Shown in pieces: positions 25,401 to 32,072 of a DNA stretch of 64,000 nucleotides. The stretch lies in NCBI RefSeq assembly GCF_050271975.1, contig NZ_CP189850.1, forward strand, positions 1,550,001 to 1,614,000, in the 5' to 3' direction. A program made the translations under genes and the position numbers. The DNA comes from Litorimonas sp947503715. Its GTDB lineage: Bacteria; Pseudomonadota; Alphaproteobacteria; Caulobacterales; Maricaulaceae. Numbering within the stretch: the stretch's first letter is position 1; each line of letters starts with the position of its first letter. The notes under the pieces are model-generated. The model saw only the letters and a list, made by a program, of their open reading frames with translations. It had not been told where the DNA came from and searched no databases.

Positions 25401-25867
25401 ATCAATTCCGAAATCTGGCCCTGCCGTACGAGAGCGGGGGAGTTTGCACCCGTTGACGCGTCGGCGAAAAGAAGCTGCACGTCTTTAGCGCGAACGGTTT
25501 TGCCGTTGATCTTATATTTGGAGCCTTTGGACTTCTCGATAATCCGCATGATCTCCAGATCATCCGAGTCGTTAAAAGCGGGCGGCGCAATGCGGGCCGT
25601 ATTGTCGACGTTCAGGGTGACATGAGCCTGATTTCTACCAGGCCTCGTTTTCGTACCGTTAAATATTACGTCTTCCATCGCCGCGCCGCGCATGGCTTTG
25701 GCAGAGTTTGCCCCCATGACCCAGCGGATCGCTTCCAGAAGGTTGGATTTACCGCAGCCATTCGGGCCGACAATCCCTGTCAGCCCGGGTTCAATCAGGA
25801 ACTCCGTCGGTTCGACGAAAGATTTAAAGCCCGTCAGCTTAATAGAATTGAAGACGAGCGATCCCAT
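22415..25867 (-). CDS. smc: chromosome segregation protein SMC
   Basis: Structural maintenance of chromosomes ATPase, 1150 residues, the bacterial condensin core. N-terminal Walker A motif G-P-N-G-C-G-K-S-N (about 33-41), two very long coiled coils rich in Ala, Glu and Arg, a hinge in the middle (about 500-650), then the ABC signature L-S-G-G-E-Q-A-M-T-A and Walker B V-C-V-L-D-E-V-D-A-P-L-D-D near the C-terminus. It loads at ParB-parS and aligns chromosome arms. Its start is 3 bases from the DsbA-like stop, so smc belongs to the transcript of the dciA-dsbA genes. Confidence 0.97.
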   Translation of the reverse strand: MGSLVFNSIKLTGFKSFVEPTEFLIEPGLTGIVGPNGCGKSNLLEAIRWVMGANSAKAMRGAAMEDVIFNGTKTRPGRNQAHVTLNVDNTARIAPPAFNDSDDLEIMRIIEKSKGSKYKINGKTVRAKDVQLLFADASTGANSPALVRQGQISELIAAKPSNRRRILEEAAGISGLHSRRHEAELRLRAAENNLDRLEDIVGQIESQLLSLRRQSRQASRYKRLAGEIHEYKALLWLKRWQAALDTLEAAQTDLRARENTVAETQLRASENMRRADELSALLEPKREEQLIAAALLARLNAAKEALEQDENAAKSEIRKLEAQLADITSDLEHEQEVVNDAATAEDRLAAEHAELSALKDISAALDSAADAAAEALKARNTLDADFNELTRKTADQAARKDAAERELTQAQQRRSRVRIELEQTQDKLDGLDTESFGNSNLFSSSAKEAMEALETARAKEQDLQAQRTKAETADRDARDYLSTLRQATQKLTAEKSALENVLRRSASADWTPALDSVQAKAGYEQALAAVLGEDLEAAVGGSAGLRWDGADVPTQDLPAGVELITDYITAPQELRARLSQIGVAAIEDIHAKAKELKPGQRLVSPRGDVVRWDGFTIAAGVETSAAIKLKQQNRIAELEAEIAEAEAGVSDANAAFEAAREARQMAESAARDARKALPDLERADRAAQAAMAQYETDIARASAQKTGLEDRVERLTIELTEIEKQVVAAEANLSEHSGGEDLSEQREILSEKLSTARDVADEASAQYRSLKNESEARAARLQAVEAERANWARRSENAAKRVATLENRRAAVDMSLHAATDGPDQFAERRTTLFAELAAAESRRTAAADALSQSETETADAVQAARQAETDAGAAREARAGSEARLNAAQERIGETKARVNETLNCEPSELKSHLGELSADSGLSENDIERKLERLNTEREKMGGVNLRADEEAVEQEERLAAMIEEREDLIKAIARLREGIDELNTEGRQRLLAAFDMVNGHFGRLFQTLFGGGEAALALTESDDPLEAGLEVMARPPGKSLKAMSLLSGGEQAMTATALIFAVFLSNPAPVCVLDEVDAPLDDANVARYCDLLDDMKKNTNTKFIAITHNPVTMSRMDRLFGVTMAEQGVSQLLSIELAKAEALVAAE

Positions 25868-25870
25868 GAC

Positions 25871-26557
25871 TTATTCGGCGTCGGATTCAGGCGTTGGAAT
25901 AGGTTCACCGAGGATTGGCAGCGCAATCGCTTCAATCGCTTCGAGACTGTTATTTGGTGTCTTCTGGCCATTGACGAAAATGGTCGGGGTAGAGCGCACG
26001 CCTTGATCGACCCCGAGCTGCGTATCGCGGTCATAACGGGCCGTAATTTCAGGGTCCGTCAGGCAGGCCATGAATTCCTCTTCGCTGAGGCCGGACGCTT
26101 TGGCGAGGGAGACATAGGCCTGACGGCCATTACCGCTCTGCAGTGCATTGAACAGCTTGCGCTGCTCTTTGAATTGCAGGCCGATATTTTTGAAGAATTT
26201 ATCACGCGGCGCGCAATAAGCCAGTTTGTGACCCGTCGTCGCCATTTCCGGTGTGGAGGCGGGGAATGGACGGAAGACATATTTGATTTTGCCGGTGTCG
26301 ATATATTTGGCCTTCACGTCGGGATAAACGCCTTCATGCCAAGCTGCACATCCGGGACAGGCGACTGAGGCATATTCGACAAGGGTGATCGGCGCATCCG
26401 CATTACCGAGCACGTAATCGCCCTCAACAGTGAACTCTCCATCCGTGCCTGTGGCTGCAGAGGAGGTCTCGCCGCCACCACTACAAGCAGATAAAGCGAG
26501 GGCCGAGGCCGCGAGGGTGAGAACCAATCGTCTCGAAAGCGAATCAAAAACTGTCAT
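25871..26557 (-). CDS. DsbA-like thiol-disulfide oxidoreductase, lipoprotein
   Basis: A 228-residue exported protein with a signal peptide ending in L-A-L-S-A-C, a good lipobox, then a DsbA/DsbG-like thioredoxin domain. The redox motif is C-P-G-C within Y-A-S-V-A-C-P-G-C-A-A-W-H (about residue 70), and the cis-Pro loop is V-R-S-T-P-T-I-F-V-N-G. Such proteins form or isomerise disulfides in the envelope. It neighbours a second DsbA-like gene with a C-P-H-C motif. Confidence 0.88.
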   Translation of the reverse strand: MTVFDSLSRRLVLTLAASALALSACSGGGETSSAATGTDGEFTVEGDYVLGNADAPITLVEYASVACPGCAAWHEGVYPDVKAKYIDTGKIKYVFRPFPASTPEMATTGHKLAYCAPRDKFFKNIGLQFKEQRKLFNALQSGNGRQAYVSLAKASGLSEEEFMACLTDPEITARYDRDTQLGVDQGVRSTPTIFVNGQKTPNNSLEAIEAIALPILGEPIPTPESDAE

Positions 26558-26641
26558 AGCGTTATCCTTGGGATTTATCCGTGTTTAGCAAGTCTGCGAC
26601 CTCATAGCGCGGGAATTCGCTGTGGATGGGTCAATGATGGA

Positions 26642-27382
26642 TTAGTCGTGATTATGTCCCGTATGGTCACGTGGTGGGGCGATCGTCAATTCTTCGGGAA
26701 TGGCCGTGATACCTTTTTCCTCCATATCTTTGACGAGTGCGATGAGACTCTCCGCATCCTGCGGTCCGAAATAGGGATCGCCATTGATGAAGAAGGCAGG
26801 GACACCTTCGATTTTGGCTAGCGTCGCCCGCACCTCGTTTTCATCCATATGCGCTTTGATATCAGGGTTGGTCATACAGGCTGTGACAGCTTCATTATTG
26901 TCCATGCCCGCCCGCGCGGCGAGGGCGTAAAAGACCTTGTCGCCACGCTTTTCGGCGACTTCTTTTGCAATAAAAGCCTGATTTTCCATCTGGAACTCAA
27001 TCATTTCAAAATACTGAGCTGAGGGCGCACAGGCCGCAATTGTAAACCCAACCTCTGCCGCATTCCCTGCGCCTGTCCGCAATTCCCGCAAAACAAAGCG
27101 CATCGTTCCTGCCTCAACCAGCTCCGTTTTGACCTTCGGCCATTCCTCCGTGAACCAGCCGCCGCAATGTGGGCAGGTGACAGAGGCATAGACGATCATC
27201 GTTTGAACGGCGTCTTCGCTGCCGAGCACGTGATCGTCCGGAGCTTCGGCATAAACCGTTTCCGAAATGCGGGCTGGAATATTGGCGCTGTTTTCCGCCT
27301 CTGTCAGAGTCTGCTCTTGCGCAGTTACGAGTGTTGGCATCAGACCCGCGAGGAGCGCTGTTATCAGGAATTTCGTTTTCAT
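26642..27382 (-). CDS. DsbA-like thiol-disulfide oxidoreductase, periplasmic
   Basis: A 246-residue periplasmic protein with a signal peptide (cleavage near T-A-Q-E) and a DsbA-like thioredoxin domain. The active site is C-P-H-C in Y-A-S-V-T-C-P-H-C-G-G-W, the classic oxidising DsbA sequence, and the cis-Pro region reads G-V-P-A-F-F-I-N-G. The C-terminus is His-rich (D-H-T-G-H-N-H-D), which could bind metal. The gene overlaps the dciA-like gene by 4 bases. Confidence 0.88.
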   Translation of the reverse strand: MKTKFLITALLAGLMPTLVTAQEQTLTEAENSANIPARISETVYAEAPDDHVLGSEDAVQTMIVYASVTCPHCGGWFTEEWPKVKTELVEAGTMRFVLRELRTGAGNAAEVGFTIAACAPSAQYFEMIEFQMENQAFIAKEVAEKRGDKVFYALAARAGMDNNEAVTACMTNPDIKAHMDENEVRATLAKIEGVPAFFINGDPYFGPQDAESLIALVKDMEEKGITAIPEELTIAPPRDHTGHNHD

Positions 27383-27924
27383 TGCTTCTCACTCACTGAT
27401 TTTTCATTCCGGATCAGGACGCTGCGGCCCATTTTTTCCAGTGCTGCCTTTAAACGGGGATTTTCGATCTCCGATAGGCTCTCTTGCAGTTCGCTTGCCT
27501 TGCGCGGTGGTAGGCCGCGTTTAGGCTGTGTTGCTGCGGGCCGAGTCATTCGACCTTGGACAACCTTAATTCGCGCAACATGACCCTGACCTAAATGCGC
27601 GTCGAGGCGTTGTAGGATGGGACCCGATTGCGCGAGGATGAGCGCCGCCGCCGGACCGGGTGCTGATATAATGAGTGTGCGTCCCTGCCGTCCGCCGAGA
27701 AAGCGCACGGGGGATGAGATCTTGCTCCAGCGCGGGCCCATGATCTCGGGCCAGATTTTCTCCAGTGCGAGGGCTGAACTACCGCCGCCATGTTTTCTGG
27801 CCAGCGGGCGCATGATCTTCGTCACCGCCATGCCCGCACTGGGTGGGGGGCGGAATTGTGGGCGACCGCGCTGGGTCTCGACCCAACGCCCCAATACCTG
27901 CTTATTATGGCGATCATCCGTCAT
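27379..27924 (-). CDS. DciA-like protein (DUF721)
   Basis: A DUF721/DciA family protein, about 181 residues from the ATG 27924. DciA proteins interact with the replicative helicase DnaB and help load it in bacteria that lack DnaC. The N-terminal domain has the family pattern A-L-E-K-I-W-P-E-I-M-G-P-R-W-S and G-R-T-L-I-I-S-A-P-G-P-A-A-A; the C-terminus is an unstructured basic tail. The open frame extends 24 codons further upstream, but ATG 27924 agrees better with the family and leaves room for the divergent mutY promoter. Confidence 0.85.
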   Translation of the reverse strand: MTDDRHNKQVLGRWVETQRGRPQFRPPPSAGMAVTKIMRPLARKHGGGSSALALEKIWPEIMGPRWSKISSPVRFLGGRQGRTLIISAPGPAAALILAQSGPILQRLDAHLGQGHVARIKVVQGRMTRPAATQPKRGLPPRKASELQESLSEIENPRLKAALEKMGRSVLIRNEKSVSEKQ

Positions 27925-27976
27925 CGCCGCACTGTCGCCTATTGCGGTGGAACCGTAAAGCGGACACATCGGATTT

Positions 27977-29014
27977 ATGCATGACATTCCTGACATGAGA
28001 CGCGCGCTCTTGCGCTGGTATGACGAACAGGGGCGGACATTGCCTTGGCGCGTCAGGCCCGAAGACCGTGCGCGGGGCGTGGTGCCGGACCCCTATGCAA
28101 TCTGGCTGTCCGAGGTCATGAGCCAGCAAACGACCCTGCCACACGCGACGCCCTATTGGCGGAAATTCCTCGCGGCTTTTCCGACTGTGACCGATTTGGC
28201 CGATGCGGATCGGGATGTGGTGCTGTCTATGTGGGCGGGGTTGGGATATTATGCGCGGGCGCGAAATCTGCATAAATGTGCGGGCGTGGTGCGGGATGAA
28301 CATAGCGGTACTTTCCCAACGGATGAGACGACGTTGCTGACACTCCCGGGAATCGGGCCTTACACGGCAGCGACGATTGCCGCGATCTGTGCGGAGGAAG
28401 CGACCAATATTGTCGATGGTAATGTGGAGCGCGTTATCAGCCGCGTCTTTATATATGAGCCGCCACTTCCGAAAGGCCGCAAGGGTTTGCGGGAATTGGC
28501 AGGCACATTGGTGCGCGCGGACCGCCCAGGCGATTACGGACAGGCGCTGATGGATCTGGGTGCGACGATCTGCACGCCGAAAAGCCCGACTTGTCTGCTG
28601 TGCCCGTGGGAGAAGTGGTGTGTCGCCCATGCGAAGGGCGTCGAAACCGAATATCCGAAGAAAATCAAAAAGGTCAAAACACCCATCCGCCACGGCTATG
28701 CCTATATTTTGCGTCATGCGGATAAGGTGCTGGTCGAACGCCGTCCGGATGGCGGCTTGCTCGGCGGGATGTTGGGCGTTCCGACGAGTGCATGGGGCGA
28801 AAAGCCGATTGATCATTCAGCCGCGCCGATGAAACGGAACTGGGAGAAGGTGGGCGACGTCAAACACGTCTTTACCCATTTCGAATTGCGGTTGGAGGTG
28901 TTTGTGGGGGAGGTGGACGTGATGGAAGAGGGCGAGTGGACCGCCGATATATCGGGATTTCCGACTGTGTTTCGGAAGGTGGTTGAGGCTGCTTTAAAAA
29001 CTAAATCCAGCTAA
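27977..29014 (+). CDS. mutY: A/G-specific adenine DNA glycosylase
   Basis: Removes adenine mispaired with 8-oxoguanine. 345 residues. Catalytic Glu is in I-W-L-S-E-V-M-S-Q-Q-T, the helix-hairpin-helix in L-P-G-I-G-P-Y-T-A-A-T-I followed by the catalytic Asp in I-V-D-G-N-V-E-R-V. The iron-sulfur cluster cysteines are C-T-P-K-S-P-T-C-L-L-C-P-W-E-K-W-C. A Nudix-like C-terminal domain recognises the oxidised base. It starts at ATG 27977, divergent from the dciA-like gene; the neighbouring M-R-R-A codon is an alternative start. Confidence 0.96.
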   Translation: MHDIPDMRRALLRWYDEQGRTLPWRVRPEDRARGVVPDPYAIWLSEVMSQQTTLPHATPYWRKFLAAFPTVTDLADADRDVVLSMWAGLGYYARARNLHKCAGVVRDEHSGTFPTDETTLLTLPGIGPYTAATIAAICAEEATNIVDGNVERVISRVFIYEPPLPKGRKGLRELAGTLVRADRPGDYGQALMDLGATICTPKSPTCLLCPWEKWCVAHAKGVETEYPKKIKKVKTPIRHGYAYILRHADKVLVERRPDGGLLGGMLGVPTSAWGEKPIDHSAAPMKRNWEKVGDVKHVFTHFELRLEVFVGEVDVMEEGEWTADISGFPTVFRKVVEAALKTKSS

Positions 29015-29027
29015 ATTAAACTAGCTA

Positions 29028-29139
29028 TCATCTCGGACGGAGCGAAGCGCAGATGCGGGACCTATCGTAACCTGAAATGGCCAGCGTTTACAGTCGTCAG
29101 GTCCCGCATATGCGTTTTATAGGCTTATGCGGGATGACA
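29028..29139. repeat. second type of palindromic intergenic element
   Basis: A 112-base element downstream of mutY with an inner perfect 11-bp pair (ATGCGGGACCT at 29053 and AGGTCCCGCAT at 29099), outer imperfect arms (TCATCTCGG and GCGGGATGACA), and a GC-rich AGCGAAGCGC hairpin. The GGAGCGAAGCGCAGAT segment resembles palindromic repeats I know from several alphaproteobacterial genomes. Only one copy is in this window. Confidence 0.65.
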
Positions 29140-29155
29140 TCGTTTTAGTCTCAAA

Positions 29156-29278
29156 CTACTCTTCTTCAGACGGCTGTACGCCTAATCTGGCATCAATCGA
29201 ATTCTTAACTTCCGGGCTCAAACCCTTTTTATCCGCTTCCTCTAGCGATTGTTTCATATCTTTCGTTTGCTTGTCCAT
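29156..29278 (-). CDS. 40-residue hypothetical protein
   Basis: A very short gene with a strong ribosome binding site (gaggag, 7 bases before the ATG at 29278). The product is hydrophilic and helical, beginning M-D-K-Q-T-K-D-M-K-Q-S-L and ending with an acidic E-E-E. It is located after the terminator of the DUF2853 gene, so it either has its own promoter or is reached by read-through. No family recognised, but the ribosome binding site and codon pattern support it as real. Confidence 0.55.
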   Translation of the reverse strand: MDKQTKDMKQSLEEADKKGLSPEVKNSIDARLGVQPSEEE

Positions 29279-29290
29279 TTTACGTCTCCT

Positions 29291-29325
29291 CAATAAAAAA
29301 GGTGCGCGACCGTAAGGCCCGCACC
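29291..29325 (-). terminator. Rho-independent terminator after DUF2853 gene
   Basis: On the minus strand GGTGCGGG / CGCGCACC forms a GC-rich stem followed by TTTTTTATT. It lies about 40 bases beyond the DUF2853 stop and 13 bases before the ATG of the 40-residue gene, so it may also act as an attenuator for that gene. Confidence 0.8.
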
Positions 29326-29363
29326 TACTTCAATGTCTGAACCCTCGGGAGGGTTCCGAAAGA

Positions 29364-29705
29364 CTAGCCGTAATGGCTCTCTTTGCCGAAATGCTTTGTC
29401 AGCAGGTAATAGACAACCGCGCGGTATTTACTGCGGTTGGACTTGCCGTATTTCTCCATCACGGCTGCGATTGCACCGTCAAGGTCTTGGCTCTCTGATA
29501 AACCGAGCTTTTTAATGAGAAAGTTCTTCTTTACAGTGTCGAGTTCGGATTGGTCGGAGCCGGAAACTGTGGACGCGTCCTTATTATAGATAGATGGCCC
29601 GCACCCAATTGTGACTTTCGTCAGCAGGTCCATATTTGGTGTTTCACCGATTTTTGTCTTAATATCGTCGGCATATTTCGCGATTAGATCGTCACGTTTA
29701 CTCAT
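29364..29705 (-). CDS. DUF2853 family protein
   Basis: A 113-residue cytosolic protein of the DUF2853 family. Recognisable features are the N-terminal K-Y-A-D-D-I-K-T-K and the C-terminal S-K-Y-R-A-V-V-Y-Y-L-L-T-K-H-F-G. The family is small, mostly proteobacterial and bacteroidetal, with no assigned function. A clear ggaga ribosome binding site precedes the ATG. A terminator closes the gene. Confidence 0.85.
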   Translation of the reverse strand: MSKRDDLIAKYADDIKTKIGETPNMDLLTKVTIGCGPSIYNKDASTVSGSDQSELDTVKKNFLIKKLGLSESQDLDGAIAAVMEKYGKSNRSKYRAVVYYLLTKHFGKESHYG

Positions 29706-29723
29706 TGTGGTCTCCCCATAAAA

Positions 29724-29749
29724 CTGAAGAACCCGAGCGGCTGCTCGGG
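29724..29749 (-). terminator. likely terminator of ccrM
   Basis: Stem CCCGAGC / GCTCGGG (29732-29749), followed on the minus strand by TTCTTCAGTTTT. The 7-bp GC stem is strong but the U-tract is broken, so moderate confidence. It lies between ccrM and the DUF2853 gene. Confidence 0.55.
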
Positions 29750-29810
29750 CCTGTATATTTGATATGGTTAATCCAACTTAAACGCAAGCTGAACGCGGGT
29801 TAAGTCTTGT

Positions 29811-31016
29811 TTAAGCTTGCGCCGCTTCCGCCATTTCGGCGCGGACTTCGCTGCGGATTGTGTCGATGGGTTCTAATCCGTTTGGCCCTTGCAGGTGCCA
29901 GAAGGTCCAGCCGTTGCAGGACGGGGCATTGGTTAGCAGCGCGCCGAGCTTGTGGATCGAGCCTGATTGATTTCCGGATTCGAGACTGCCATCTGCGCGG
30001 ACGGTCGCTTTCAGAATACCGTTCTTGGAGAAAACCTTCGTGCCGATCTTGACGAGGCCGCGCTCAACCAGATTGCCAAAGGGCACTTTTGGCTCGGACC
30101 GTTTGGATTTTGTGACGGCGACCGTTTGCCCCTCTTTGACTTTCGCAATACGGCGGCTGGCATGAATGATATATTCTTCCTCGCGTTCGAACCCGATGAA
30201 GTTCCGGCCCAATTTTTTGGCAACCGCGCCCGTTGTGCCCGTGCCGAAGAAGGGGTCCACAATCACGTCACCCGGATTGGTCGTCGCAAGGATCACGCGG
30301 TGGAGGAGGGATTCCGGCTTCTGCGTCGGATGCGCTTTCTTGCCGTCGCTTTTCTTCAACCGCTCGCCACCCGTGCAAATCGGCAGCGTCCAGTCGGAGC
30401 GCATCTGCACGCCTTCATTCAGCATTTTCATCGCGTCATAATGGAAGGTCGGCTTGGCGTCCTCGGACTTACTCGCCCAGATGAGCGTCTCATGCGCATT
30501 GGTGAAACGCGTACCGCGGAAATTGGGCATCGGGTTCGTTTTGCGCCAGATGATGTCGTTCAACACCCAGAATTGCTGGTCCTGCAGGATCGTGCCGACG
30601 CGGAAGATGTTATGATAGCTGCCCATCACCCAGATCGCGCCATTGGGCTTGAGAATACGCCGCGCCGCGCTCATCCACTCATGGGTGAACAGGTCATAGG
30701 CATCCATCGTGTCATATTGGTCCCAGGCCTCGGTGACGCCCGCAACGTGGGAGTTGTCAGGACGGGAGAGGTCCCCGCCCAACTGTAGATTATAGGGTGG
30801 ATCGGCAAAGATCAGGTCCACACTCTCGGCGGGGAGGTTGTTCATATTCGCCACGCAATCGCCTTGGACGATCTGGTTGAGCGGCATTTCGGAAATCGCG
30901 ACATCGCGCTCCGGATCATTGCGCTTTGGCGGGTTCGGGTTGGTGATGACCTTGAATCTGTTTTTGGCGTTTGTTGTCACGGGGGAGGTGTCGCTTCTTG
31001 GTTTATGGTGAATCAA
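29811..31016 (-). CDS. ccrM: cell-cycle regulated DNA adenine methyltransferase (GANTC)
   Basis: Orphan beta-class N6-adenine methyltransferase that methylates GANTC late in the cell cycle in Caulobacter-type bacteria. D-P-P-Y motif in L-I-F-A-D-P-P-Y-N-L-Q (about residue 71) precedes the AdoMet motif D-P-F-F-G-T-G-T-T-G (about 255), the beta-class order, and a C-terminal RAMA domain (F-G-N-L-V-E-R-G-L-V-K-I-G onwards) helps DNA recognition. The frame begins with TTG at 31016, supported by gaggg 8 bases upstream; the first 45 residues are an extra, weakly conserved N-terminus compared with the usual start near I-V-Q-G-D. Length 401. Confidence 0.94.
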   Translation of the reverse strand: MIHHKPRSDTSPVTTNAKNRFKVITNPNPPKRNDPERDVAISEMPLNQIVQGDCVANMNNLPAESVDLIFADPPYNLQLGGDLSRPDNSHVAGVTEAWDQYDTMDAYDLFTHEWMSAARRILKPNGAIWVMGSYHNIFRVGTILQDQQFWVLNDIIWRKTNPMPNFRGTRFTNAHETLIWASKSEDAKPTFHYDAMKMLNEGVQMRSDWTLPICTGGERLKKSDGKKAHPTQKPESLLHRVILATTNPGDVIVDPFFGTGTTGAVAKKLGRNFIGFEREEEYIIHASRRIAKVKEGQTVAVTKSKRSEPKVPFGNLVERGLVKIGTKVFSKNGILKATVRADGSLESGNQSGSIHKLGALLTNAPSCNGWTFWHLQGPNGLEPIDTIRSEVRAEMAEAAQA

Positions 31017-31025
31017 TAATGAATC
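31010..31025. promoter_or_regulatory. two GANTC sites at the ccrM start
   Basis: GAATC occurs at 31010-31014 and again at 31021-31025, overlapping the start codon and leader of ccrM. The Caulobacter ccrM leader also contains two GANTC sites whose methylation state controls its transcription, so this placement supports self-control by methylation. Confidence 0.55.
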
Positions 31026-31090
31026 CCTCGCCCGATATGGTTACCAAACCTTTTAAGTTCTGATTTTAAACCCTTGATTAACCATAGGTT

Positions 31091-31105
31091 TTAACACCTC
31101 GTTAG
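31091..31105 (-). promoter_or_regulatory. CtrA-like box upstream of ccrM
   Basis: On the minus strand CTAA-N7-TTAA matches the CtrA consensus TTAA-N7-TTAA at seven of eight bases, about 75 bases before the ccrM start. A further half site TTAACCAT is at 31078-31085. ccrM is a known CtrA target in Caulobacter. Confidence 0.55.
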
Positions 31106-31154
31106 GGATGCTTAACGCAGAGGTCGATTTTGTTAGGAAGTGTTAAGCCAAACA

Positions 31155-31187
31155 TAAAAAAGCCGCCCTCCGAGCCCGGAGAACGGC
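31155..31187 (-). terminator. Rho-independent terminator after the metal gene cluster
   Basis: On the minus strand CCGTTCTCCGGGCTCGGAGGGCGGC forms a GC-rich stem followed by six T. It separates the MerT-like gene from the ccrM promoter. Confidence 0.78.
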
Positions 31188-31216
31188 AGGATCCTGAATA
31201 GTCTCGCGAATCAAAC

Positions 31217-31603
31217 TTAAAGGAGCAGGTCCGCTGCAAAGAAAGCGAAAAATCCGCCGACGATATAAATGAGAACGGATGACCAGAGGATGATGCCGCT
31301 CACGCGACGCAATCGGGTGCAGGCTTTCGCCGCCGCCGGATCAATCGGGCAGGGCGCGTTGCGGGACCGCCACCGAAAAAATAAGGCGAGGGCCAGCAGA
31401 ACGCCGGACAGGATGAAGAGCGGCACTTTCTGCTCCGTCAGCCAGACATAGCCCGGAATATTGGAACTGATCCCCGCCATCACCGCACCGGCGCCGATTG
31501 TCACCAACAGGGCGGGCAAGGCGCAACAGAGCAGCGTCGACGTACTCGCAAAGAGCGAGAGCGTCGGCGCAAACAGGGCGCGGCGTGTGATCGGTTCCGA
31601 CAT
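31217..31603 (-). CDS. MerT-like heavy-metal transport membrane protein
   Basis: A 128-residue protein with three hydrophobic helices. The first contains a vicinal Cys-Cys pair (T-S-T-L-L-C-C-A-L-P-A-L-L) and the loop after the second has A-P-C-P and K-A-C, matching the MerT mercuric-ion transporter layout of two cysteine pairs. Because the neighbours are an HMA-type protein with His-rich stretches and a CsoR-type regulator with Cu-like ligands, the substrate may be copper rather than mercury; no mercuric reductase is present. Transport direction is unknown. Confidence 0.75.
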   Translation of the reverse strand: MSEPITRRALFAPTLSLFASTSTLLCCALPALLVTIGAGAVMAGISSNIPGYVWLTEQKVPLFILSGVLLALALFFRWRSRNAPCPIDPAAAKACTRLRRVSGIILWSSVLIYIVGGFFAFFAADLLL

Positions 31604-31608
31604 TCGGA

Positions 31609-32061
31609 CTAGCCCGAAATCGTGGCCGCACCGCGCGCAATGGAATCGACCTTATAGCCGGATTTCTTGACGGCTTTGCGCAGGGCTTCATCCGTCATGG
31701 TCGCGCCCGGCTTCAAGACGAGGTTCAGCGTTTTTGCATCAAGGTCGACATAGACGGCGGCGACATCATCGCGTTTGCCGAAGGTCTTGTTCATCGCCTT
31801 GGCGCAGAAATCACAAACCGCGCCGAGGACTTTTGCCACAATGGGTTCACCGCCTGCCGCAATCGCTGCCGTGAGTTCAGCTTGATCCGCGAGCCTGAGG
31901 CTGCCTTCCGTCATCGACATATCATGACCTGAGTGATCCTCGACCTTATGATCATGTCCGGCATGATCGCCTTTATAGTCCGAGCCGTGGCCGGAATGGT
32001 CCTGCGCGAAAGCGGGCGTCGATATGGCCAGAGCCGCGGTGATGAGAATAATACGAAACAT
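31609..32061 (-). CDS. exported His-rich protein with heavy-metal-associated domain
   Basis: A 150-residue periplasmic protein. Signal peptide 1-19 (T-P-A-F-A-Q), then a histidine-rich segment (D-H-S-G-H-G, D-H-A-G-H-D-H, D-H-S-G-H-D-M-S-M) that looks metal binding, and a C-terminal HMA-like ferredoxin fold whose metal site is C-D-F-C-A-K in place of the usual C-x-x-C, ending in K-K-S-G-Y-K-V. MerP-like partner of the downstream MerT-like protein, 5 bases apart. Copper is the likeliest ligand given Met/His richness, but this is inference. Confidence 0.82.
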   Translation of the reverse strand: MFRIILITAALAISTPAFAQDHSGHGSDYKGDHAGHDHKVEDHSGHDMSMTEGSLRLADQAELTAAIAAGGEPIVAKVLGAVCDFCAKAMNKTFGKRDDVAAVYVDLDAKTLNLVLKPGATMTDEALRKAVKKSGYKVDSIARGAATISG

Positions 32062-32072
32062 GTTTGTCTCCT

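Noticed and set aside
27914..28816. 300-codon open frame on the minus strand opposite mutY
   Set aside because: It is wholly antisense to a well supported mutY with all catalytic and iron-sulfur motifs; arginine/histidine-rich translation is typical of a shadow frame.
29967..30788. 273-codon plus-strand open frame opposite ccrM
   Set aside because: Antisense to ccrM, with no motif, and the ccrM reading has all methyltransferase motifs.
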